A stretch of DNA of 7,846 nucleotides from an archaeon (GTDB taxonomy: Archaea; Nanobdellota; Nanobdellia; SCGC-AAA011-G17; GW2011-AR17): assembly GCA_023245755.1 (NCBI GenBank), contig JAHFJQ010000049.1, forward strand, positions 1-7,846. Reading direction: 5' to 3'. This document shows positions 1 to 5,355 of the stretch, piece by piece; position 1 is the stretch's first letter, and the number at the start of each line of letters is the position of its first letter. A program made the translations under genes and the position numbers. The notes beneath the pieces are model-generated. The model worked only from the letters and a program-made list of their open reading frames with translations, ran no database searches and was not told the DNA's origin.

Positions 1-2
1 TT

Positions 3-233
3 TGCGACCCAGGTTCTCCTCCATGGAAAGAACCTTGGTGGCGGGACAGTAAAAATAAAAAACAGAGTTTCATTAAAGTTTCTACTTCAGTATCACCAGC
101 ATATCTCGTAATTACAAATAAATCAGTAACCACAATTTATTTTGCACATGACATTCTTGGTTTCAAAGTATCCCATGAAGAAATCGCAGAAAAATATAAA
201 GTCTTTTTTGAAGAGATTTGGAAGCAGAAATAA
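3..233 (+). CDS. C-terminal fragment, probable TrmB-like transcription regulator
   Basis: An open frame enters from the left edge and ends at TAA 231-233, giving 76 residues with no start in the window. The fragment begins with a Trp- and Pro-rich stretch (DPGSPPWKEPWW) and continues into alternating hydrophobic strands (FIKVSTS, AYLVITN, TTIYFAHD). It closes with a helix of the form EEIAEKYKVFFEEIWKQK. From memory, a closing helix with an aromatic pair and a terminal Phe-Glu-x-x-Trp-Lys pattern is common at the C-terminus of archaeal TrmB-type sugar-sensing or related winged-helix regulators, where it follows the ligand-binding domain. The DNA-binding domain would lie outside the window, so the family call is inference. 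The stop is six bases from the stop of the convergent gene at 240. Some other protein with a similar C-terminal alpha/beta domain is possible. Confidence 0.5.
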   Translation, partial: CDPGSPPWKEPWWRDSKNKKQSFIKVSTSVSPAYLVITNKSVTTIYFAHDILGFKVSHEEIAEKYKVFFEEIWKQK

Positions 234-239
234 TTATTC

Positions 240-686
240 TTATTGAGCAAGAGAATAATCAAAAACAAGCCCCTCTAAAGTTCCACGATGATCACTTAGA
301 TCAGATTTAGAAATTGCAAGAACGCTTCTTCCTTCTAGTTGAGCAACATAAGGAAATTTTCTCTCAAGATCAGTAAAGGGAACAGCCTGTACAAAACTAT
401 CAATACCTAAAGTACGAAATAAACTTCCATCGCTATCATAAGCATTCATTGTAGTAATCCCAAGAGAATTTAAAAAAGAGGGTATAGCCTCCTGAGAAAC
501 AGCCATAGCAGTAAAAACCTCACCAGAAGGTTTGTTTAAAAGAAGCAAAATCCGGTAATTACCGTCATCAGCAGTAGCAAGAGAAGCCCGAGAAATAACA
601 GCCTCAGTCGCAGTACGAGTAACATCAAAAGAACGAGGAGCTCTTTCTATACTTCCAATAATGCCCTTAGTTGTGTAAAGATCCAT
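240..686 (-). CDS. Hypothetical protein, 148 residues, family not recognised
   Basis: I do not recognise this protein. It begins at ATG 686-684 and ends at TAA 242-240. It has no signal peptide, no clear membrane segment and no cysteines, so a soluble cytoplasmic protein is likely. Visible structure: a strand RILLLLN at about residues 45-51 followed by KPSGEVFTAMAVS, a helix with a conserved-looking SLGITT turn, then DSDGSLFRTLGID and a C-terminal strand GLVFDYSL. This suggests a small mixed alpha/beta domain. The start is supported by a TATA-like GTTTAAATA at 709-717, centred 27 bases upstream of the ATG, which would give a leaderless transcript. The gene diverges from gyrBA and converges on the regulator fragment. 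Nothing in the sequence shows a functional link to gyrase. The continuous frame, well-placed promoter and balanced composition support a real gene; its function is unknown. Confidence 0.75.
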   Translation of the reverse strand: MDLYTTKGIIGSIERAPRSFDVTRTATEAVISRASLATADDGNYRILLLLNKPSGEVFTAMAVSQEAIPSFLNSLGITTMNAYDSDGSLFRTLGIDSFVQAVPFTDLERKFPYVAQLEGRSVLAISKSDLSDHRGTLEGLVFDYSLAQ

Positions 687-708
687 GATCTTTAGAAAGG
701 AGAAGAAC

Positions 709-723
709 TATTTAAACTTAACT
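709..723 (-). promoter_or_regulatory. Archaeal TATA promoter of the 148-residue hypothetical gene
   Basis: Read on the minus strand, GTTTAAATA (717 to 709) is a good archaeal TATA box centred near 713. The ATG of the minus-strand gene is at 686, 27 bases downstream, so transcription would start at or next to the A of the ATG. The BRE position upstream is only moderately purine- and A-rich. No Shine-Dalgarno sequence would fit in a leaderless message. Confidence 0.5.
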
Positions 724-730
724 ATATTTA

Positions 731-744
731 CCCCTAAAGAGGGG
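731..744. repeat. Short GC-rich inverted repeat in the gyrB upstream region
   Basis: CCCCT (731-735) and AGGGG (740-744) are perfect complements around a four-base AAAG loop. In a strongly AT-rich intergenic region this GC-rich hairpin or palindrome stands out. It lies just after a TATA-like ACTATATTTA (721-730), between the divergent gene's promoter and the start of a possible 18-codon ORF. It could be an operator or an RNA hairpin. The stem is only five base pairs, so chance is not excluded. Confidence 0.4.
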
Positions 745-758
745 CTACAAGTAGAGAT

Positions 759-815
759 ATGAAAAAAGAATTTTTAGAAGCAAAAATAGCCTCCCTTTTA
801 AAGCAATTTTCATAA
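759..815 (+). CDS. Possible micro-ORF of 18 codons upstream of gyrB
   Basis: ATG 759 opens an 18-residue frame, MKKEFLEAKIASLLKQFS, ending in TAA. The peptide would be a basic, amphipathic helix with hydrophobic positions spaced every three to four residues. A TATA-like ACTATATTTA (721-730) is centred about 33 bases upstream, slightly far for a leaderless start. Nothing else supports coding, and short frames like this arise often by chance in AT-rich DNA. It is listed because it is the only notable frame in the 687-965 gap with a promoter-like element before it. Confidence 0.15.
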   Translation: MKKEFLEAKIASLLKQFS

Positions 816-829
816 ACACCTAAAACAGC

Positions 830-846
830 CTTATAGAGCGTATAAG
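830..846. repeat. AT-rich palindrome in the gyrB upstream region
   Basis: CTTATA (830-835) and TATAAG (841-846) are perfect complements separated by GAGCG. The half-sites are themselves TATA-like, so the element could act as an operator for a dimeric regulator, as a TATA box on either strand, or be chance. A TATA centred near 843 would start a plus-strand transcript near 869 and give gyrB a leader of roughly 95 bases. Confidence 0.35.
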
Positions 847-872
847 TCCAGAATATTACACTTTAGAGAAAA

Positions 873-887
873 GAAAAGCATATAAAG
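873..887 (+). promoter_or_regulatory. Candidate distal promoter for gyrBA (BRE plus TATA)
   Basis: GAAAAGCATATAAAG has a purine- and A-rich BRE-like part directly followed by CATATAAA (879-886). This is the best-looking archaeal promoter on the plus strand before gyrB. Transcription would start about 26 bases after the TATA centre, near 909, leaving a leader of about 56 bases ahead of the gyrB ATG at 966. That predicted start falls a few bases before a micro-ORF at 914. Confidence 0.4.
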
Positions 888-913
888 AAACAATCGCTAA
901 AAACACTAAGAAA

Positions 914-940
914 ATGAAGCAAAAAAGAGAAAATTTTTAG
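914..940 (+). CDS. Possible eight-codon upstream ORF in the gyrB leader
   Basis: ATG 914 encodes MKQKRENF and stops at TAG 938-940, inside the right arm of the inverted repeat at 934-942. A transcript from the TATA box at 879-886 would begin about four bases before this ATG, so the micro-ORF could be the first frame read on that message, ahead of gyrB at 966. There is no Shine-Dalgarno sequence. Chance occurrence is quite possible. Confidence 0.15.
   Translation: MKQKRENF
926..940 (+). promoter_or_regulatory. Candidate proximal promoter for gyrBA
   Basis: AGAGAAAATTTTTAG combines a purine-rich BRE-like part with an AT-rich TATA-like core centred near 935-936, about 30 bases before the gyrB ATG. 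It would give a leader of only a few bases, matching the near-leaderless arrangement of other genes here. The core lies inside the right arm of the inverted repeat at 934-942, so a protein bound to that repeat would block it. The TATA match is weaker than the one at 879-886. Confidence 0.35.
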
Positions 941-965
941 CGTTTTTTTCAAAGAAAAAATTACC

Positions 966-2855
966 ATGACAGCAGACTATAAAGCAACAAACATTCAAGT
1001 TCTCAAAGGTCTTGAAGCAGTACGTGCAAGACCAAGTATGTACATAGGAGATACGGGACAAAGAGGTCTCCACCACCTAGTCTACGAAGTAGTAGATAAC
1101 TCCATTGATGAAGCATTAGCAGGCCATTGTACCGATATCTATGTCACCATACTCAAAGATGGTTCCCTTTCCGTAAAAGACAACGGACGGGGCATTCCTG
1201 TTGATATGCACCCTACAGAAGGTCGTCCGGCTGTAGAAGTTGTCCTCACCGTATTACACGCAGGAGGAAAATTCGATAAAGACTCCTATAAGGTTTCTGG
1301 TGGTTTGCACGGAGTAGGAGTATCCTGTGTCAATGCTCTTTCAAAAAAACTTATTGTCACTATTTTTAGAGATGGAAATATTTACGAGCAGGAATATGAA
1401 AAAGGTATTCCCGTTACAGAAGTAAAAACACTTGGCCAAACAACGGAAAGAGGAACAACTGTACAATTTTTTCCTGATGAAACCATTTTTCAAGAAACAG
1501 TAGTGTTTGAATATGAAATTCTTGCAAAACGACTAAGAGAACTTGCTTTTCTCAACAAAGGAATTAAAATTACACTCAAAGATGAACGTGAAGAGAACAA
1601 AGAAACACTTTTTTCCTATGAAGGTGGAATCATTGAGTTCGTCGCTCATTTAAACAAAAACAAAGAAGTGCTTCATCCTCCCATATATATCGAAAAAGAA
1701 GAAGAAAAAACCATTGTCGAAATCGCAATGCAATATAATGATGGATATAACGAAAATATTTTTTCTTTTGTAAATAATATTAACACTCATGAAGGGGGAA
1801 CACATGTCGTTGGTTTTGCAATGGCCCTTACAAGAGTCATTAACGAATATATTGAAAAGAATATAAAAAATGTAGAAGAAAAACTTTCCGGAAACGACAT
1901 GCGAGAAGGTTTAACCGTAGTCATCTCCCTCAAAGTGCAAAATCCTCAGTTTGAGGGACAAACAAAAACCAAACTGGGAAATAGTGAAATAAAAGGCCTT
2001 GTTGCAAAGATTGTCTATAAAGAACTCGCAACATACTTAGAAGAACATCCAGATATTGCAAAGAAAGTCATTGAAAAAGCACTTCTTGCAGCAAAAGCAC
2101 GAGAAGCTGCACGAAAAGCAAAAGACCTTGCACGAAGAAAAGGAGTATTATCCTCTGGATCTTTACCTGGAAAACTCGCAGATTGTCAAGAACGAGATCC
2201 TGCAAAATCGGAAATTCTTCTTGTTGAAGGAGACAGTGCTGGTGGAAGCGCAAAGTCCGGACGTACACGAGCAACACAAGCGGTACTTCCTTTAAGAGGA
2301 AAAATTCTCAACGTCGAAAAAGCACGCCTTGATAAGATTTTTGCAAACAATGAAGTCACTACAATTATTTCTGCAATTGGCTGCGGTATTGGTGATGAAT
2401 TCGATATTACAAAAGCACGATATCATAAAATTATCATCATGACAGATGCAGATGTTGATGGTTCCCACATTTCTTGTTTATTACTCACATTCTTTTACAG
2501 ATATATGCCTAAACTCATTGAAAGTGGCTACATCTACTTAGCAATGCCACCTCTATATAGAGTCTCAAAGGGAAAAGAAAAAGTATATGTCATGAACGAT
2601 CAAGAACTCCCCGCAGTGCTAGAACGAATGGGAAAGGATGTGGGCATCCAGCGTTACAAAGGTCTTGGAGAAATGAATGCAGACCAACTCTGGGAAACAA
2701 CACTCGATCCAAGCACAAGGCATCTCAAACAAGTAGTCATTCAAGACGCAGTAGCAGCAGATGAAATGTTCACCGTACTTATGGGAGACCAAGTAGAACC
2801 AAGAAAAGAATTCATATTCGCAAATGCAAAATTTGTAAAGAACTTAGATATCTAA
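966..2855 (+). CDS. gyrB: DNA gyrase subunit B
   Basis: GyrB is the ATPase subunit of DNA gyrase (a type IIA topoisomerase, A2B2) that drives negative supercoiling in the cytoplasm. At 629 residues it matches the short GyrB type without the roughly 170-residue insert of E. coli. The N-terminal GHKL ATPase domain shows Glu41 and Asn45 in EVVDNSIDEAL, Asp72 and Arg75 in DNGRGIP, and the glycine lid GGLHGVGVSCVNAL (112-125). The transducer domain carries QTKTK (332-336), with Lys334 contacting ATP. The TOPRIM domain has catalytic Glu421 in EGDSAGG and the metal-binding DADVDG at 494-499. The C-terminal signature QRYKGLGEMNADQLW and the ending FVKNLDI are typical. Arg135 and Thr164, equivalent to E. 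coli Arg136 and Thr165 that contact coumarins, are retained. The ATG at 966 fits the family N-terminus; no Shine-Dalgarno sequence precedes it. Its stop lies one base before gyrA, so the two are co-transcribed and probably translationally coupled. Such gyrases in archaea are considered bacterial acquisitions. Confidence 0.98.
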   Translation: MTADYKATNIQVLKGLEAVRARPSMYIGDTGQRGLHHLVYEVVDNSIDEALAGHCTDIYVTILKDGSLSVKDNGRGIPVDMHPTEGRPAVEVVLTVLHAGGKFDKDSYKVSGGLHGVGVSCVNALSKKLIVTIFRDGNIYEQEYEKGIPVTEVKTLGQTTERGTTVQFFPDETIFQETVVFEYEILAKRLRELAFLNKGIKITLKDEREENKETLFSYEGGIIEFVAHLNKNKEVLHPPIYIEKEEEKTIVEIAMQYNDGYNENIFSFVNNINTHEGGTHVVGFAMALTRVINEYIEKNIKNVEEKLSGNDMREGLTVVISLKVQNPQFEGQTKTKLGNSEIKGLVAKIVYKELATYLEEHPDIAKKVIEKALLAAKAREAARKAKDLARRKGVLSSGSLPGKLADCQERDPAKSEILLVEGDSAGGSAKSGRTRATQAVLPLRGKILNVEKARLDKIFANNEVTTIISAIGCGIGDEFDITKARYHKIIIMTDADVDGSHISCLLLTFFYRYMPKLIESGYIYLAMPPLYRVSKGKEKVYVMNDQELPAVLERMGKDVGIQRYKGLGEMNADQLWETTLDPSTRHLKQVVIQDAVAADEMFTVLMGDQVEPRKEFIFANAKFVKNLDI

Positions 2856-2856
2856 A

Positions 2857-5355
2857 ATGGAAGAAGAACGACTCATTAAAAAACAAATTGAAATAGAAAT
2901 GAAGGAAGCATACCTAGATTATTCTATGTCCGTTATTATTGGTCGAGCTCTTCCAGATGTACGAGATGGCCTCAAACCCGTCCACAGAAGAATTATTTTC
3001 TCTATGAACGAGCTAGGGTTAAAGCATAATGTGAGATTTAAGAAATCTGCTGCAGTAGTAGGAGATGTCCTTGCAAAGTATCACCCACACGGAGACCTTT
3101 CCGTATACGATGCACTCGTACGTATGGCACAAGACTGGAGCTTACGGTATCCCATAGTCAAAGGACAAGGAAACTTTGGAAACATTGATGGTGATTCTGC
3201 AGCTGCATACAGATATACAGAAGCAAAACTGTCTAAGATTGCTGAAGAACTTTTAATGGATATCAACAAAGAAACAGTAAATTGGATAGATAATTTCGAT
3301 GGCTCTACAAAAGAACCAGAAGTCCTTCCAGCAAAACTCCCTAATCTTCTCATTAACGGTTCAACCGGTATCGCAGTAGGAATGGCAACAAACATTCCTC
3401 CACATAATATTACAGAGGTCTGCCGTGCAATCATTGCTTTAATAGAAAAACCTGAAGCAGAAGTCACAGACCTCATGCAACACATCAAAGGCCCAGATTT
3501 TCCCACAGGTGGAATCATTTGTGGAAAGATGGGAATACTCAACGCCTATAAAACAGGTCGTGGAAAACTGCAAGTGCGTGCAAAGGCAGAAATCGAAGTT
3601 AAAAAAGAGAAACAATCTGTCATCATCACAGAAATTCCTTACCAAGTAAACAAATCAAATCTCATTGAAGGAATTGCAAAACTAGTCACAGACAAAATCA
3701 TCGAAGGGATATCTGATATTCGTGATGAATCAGATAGAGAAGGTATGCGAATTGTTATTGAAATCAAGCGAGGAGCAGACGCAAACGTCGTTTTAAATCA
3801 ACTCTACAAACATTCCCAATTAGAAACCACCTTTGGAATAATTATGCTTGCTATTGATAATAAGCAACCAAAAGTCATGACACTCAAAGAAGTACTTAAC
3901 TATTATCTTGCACATAGAAAAGAGGTTATTATTAAAAGAACACAGTTTGATGTAGAAAAAGCAAAAGCTCGTGCACACATACTAGAAGGGCTAGAAATTG
4001 CACTCAACAATATTGATCCTATTGTCAAAGGCATTAAAGAGTCAAAAACAGTAGAGATTGCACGTAATTTCTTAATAAATAGCTACAAGCTCACGGAAAT
4101 TCAAGCAAATGCAATTCTAGATATGAAATTACAAAAGATTACCTCTCTAGAAACAGAGAAACTCAAAGAAGAATTTGAAGAAATAAAAAGACTCATTACA
4201 GAACTAAATTCTATTCTTGCTTCAGAAGAGAAAGTCTTAGATTTAATTAAAACCGATCTCAGAGAACTCATAGAAAATTATGGGGATGACAGAAAAACAG
4301 CACTGACTGATGCGGAAGAAGAACTAGAAATGGAAGATCTGATTCCAGATGAAGAAGTTGCAGTACTTATGACAACTTCTGGCTACATCAAAAGAATGCC
4401 TATTCAAGAATATAGATTGCAAAAACGTGGTGGAGTGGGTGTAAAAGGAACAGAAAAGAAAGAAGAAGATGATGTGGACACAATCATCCACACAAGCACC
4501 CATAATTACCTCTTATGTTTTTCAAATCAAGGACAAGTATACTGGTTAAAAGTCTACCAAATCCCTGAAGCAGGAAAATACGCGAAAGGAAAAGCAATTA
4601 TCAACCTCCTAAACCTTGGAGAAAAAGAACTCATTACTACCGTAATCCCTATTAAAGAATTTGATGATAAACACTATCTCATTATGGTCACAAAATCAGG
4701 TCTTGTAAAGAAAACGGAACTCATGGAATATTCCAGGCCAAGAAGCTCAGGCATCGTAGGAATTAAACTAGTAGAAGGAGATGAACTAATTACAGTCAAG
4801 CTTACTCCAGGAACATTAAAGTTTATTATTGGAACGAAAAAAGGAATGGCAACACGTTTTGAGGAAAACGAAGTACGTGACGTAGGAAGAAACTCCCAAG
4901 GAGTACGAGGTATTCGTCTAGATGAAGGAGACGAAGTCATTGGAATGGAAGTAGCTATTGACTCAGGCCAACTTCTTACCATTACAGAAAACGGCTTCGG
5001 AAAAAGAACAGATATTCCAGAATATAGGCTTATTTCTCGAGGAGGAAAAGGAGTCATTAACATTCAAACAACAGAAAGAAACGGAGATGTTGTTGCAATT
5101 AAAACCGTAAAAGATAACGATGAAATCATGGTTGTATCTAAAAACGGAATTGTCATTAGAACTCCAGTCACAGATATTCCAAATATAAGCAGAAATACAC
5201 AGGGTGTGCGTATCATGAGATTAAAAGAAGGGGATAAAGTTTCTACAGTAGAAAAGATCAAACATAGTAACCATGCAAATGGGCAGATTGAAGAAAATCA
5301 AAACCCTAACTCTTCGCTAAAGCAAGAGCCCCAACCATATACTTCTTCAGAATAG
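2857..5355 (+). CDS. gyrA: DNA gyrase subunit A
   Basis: GyrA binds, cleaves and wraps DNA in the gyrase heterotetramer. The 832-residue protein is full length. The winged-helix/breakage-reunion domain begins with SMSVIIGRALPDVRDGLKPVHRR (from residue 23) and has catalytic Tyr120 preceded by Arg119 in YRYTE. The tower domain carries NGSTGIAVGMATNIPPHN, with the intercalating Ile in GIAVG. A coiled coil runs from about 360 to 490 (ILDMKLQKITSLE and Glu/Lys-rich helices), followed by the beta-pinwheel wrapping domain with repeated blades (about 500-795). A polar tail rich in Asn, Gln, Pro and Ser ends the protein. The first blade has a GyrA-box-like QKRGGVG at 522-528 and the last blade SRGGKG at 727-732; these support gyrase rather than topoisomerase IV. 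The residue equivalent to E. coli Ser83 is Leu81, with Asp85 kept. The ATG follows the gyrB stop by one base. The last 50 bp overlap the convergent radical SAM gene. Confidence 0.97.
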   Translation: MEEERLIKKQIEIEMKEAYLDYSMSVIIGRALPDVRDGLKPVHRRIIFSMNELGLKHNVRFKKSAAVVGDVLAKYHPHGDLSVYDALVRMAQDWSLRYPIVKGQGNFGNIDGDSAAAYRYTEAKLSKIAEELLMDINKETVNWIDNFDGSTKEPEVLPAKLPNLLINGSTGIAVGMATNIPPHNITEVCRAIIALIEKPEAEVTDLMQHIKGPDFPTGGIICGKMGILNAYKTGRGKLQVRAKAEIEVKKEKQSVIITEIPYQVNKSNLIEGIAKLVTDKIIEGISDIRDESDREGMRIVIEIKRGADANVVLNQLYKHSQLETTFGIIMLAIDNKQPKVMTLKEVLNYYLAHRKEVIIKRTQFDVEKAKARAHILEGLEIALNNIDPIVKGIKESKTVEIARNFLINSYKLTEIQANAILDMKLQKITSLETEKLKEEFEEIKRLITELNSILASEEKVLDLIKTDLRELIENYGDDRKTALTDAEEELEMEDLIPDEEVAVLMTTSGYIKRMPIQEYRLQKRGGVGVKGTEKKEEDDVDTIIHTSTHNYLLCFSNQGQVYWLKVYQIPEAGKYAKGKAIINLLNLGEKELITTVIPIKEFDDKHYLIMVTKSGLVKKTELMEYSRPRSSGIVGIKLVEGDELITVKLTPGTLKFIIGTKKGMATRFEENEVRDVGRNSQGVRGIRLDEGDEVIGMEVAIDSGQLLTITENGFGKRTDIPEYRLISRGGKGVINIQTTERNGDVVAIKTVKDNDEIMVVSKNGIVIRTPVTDIPNISRNTQGVRIMRLKEGDKVSTVEKIKHSNHANGQIEENQNPNSSLKQEPQPYTSSE

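Larger units (their letters stand above)
895..942. repeat. Nine-base inverted repeat just upstream of gyrB, followed by a T run
   Basis: CGCTAAAAA (895-903) and TTTTTAGCG (934-942) are perfect reverse complements around a 30-base spacer. After one mismatch two more pairs (892-893 with 944-945) extend the match. The right arm runs straight into TTTTTTT (943-949), so a transcript covering both arms would form a stem followed by a U run, resembling an attenuator or terminator 16 bases before the gyrB start. As DNA, the arms could be an operator pair. The repeat is seen directly; its role is inference. Confidence 0.5.

Noticed and set aside
687..965. A tRNA, C/D-box RNA or other structured RNA gene in the gyrB upstream gap
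   Set aside because: I found no tRNA-like arms and no paired box C (RUGAUGA) and box D (CUGA) elements; only short inverted repeats are present.
2056..2295. Lys/Glu-rich out-of-frame ORF within gyrB, and its antisense partner
   Set aside because: The composition follows from A-rich gyrB codons read in another frame, and it overlaps the conserved TOPRIM motif.
3081..3542. Long open frame antisense to gyrA (153 codons)
   Set aside because: It is a shadow of the gyrA frame. The translation is Ser/Pro/Ile-rich with no recognisable domain, while the opposite strand encodes the invariant GyrA core.
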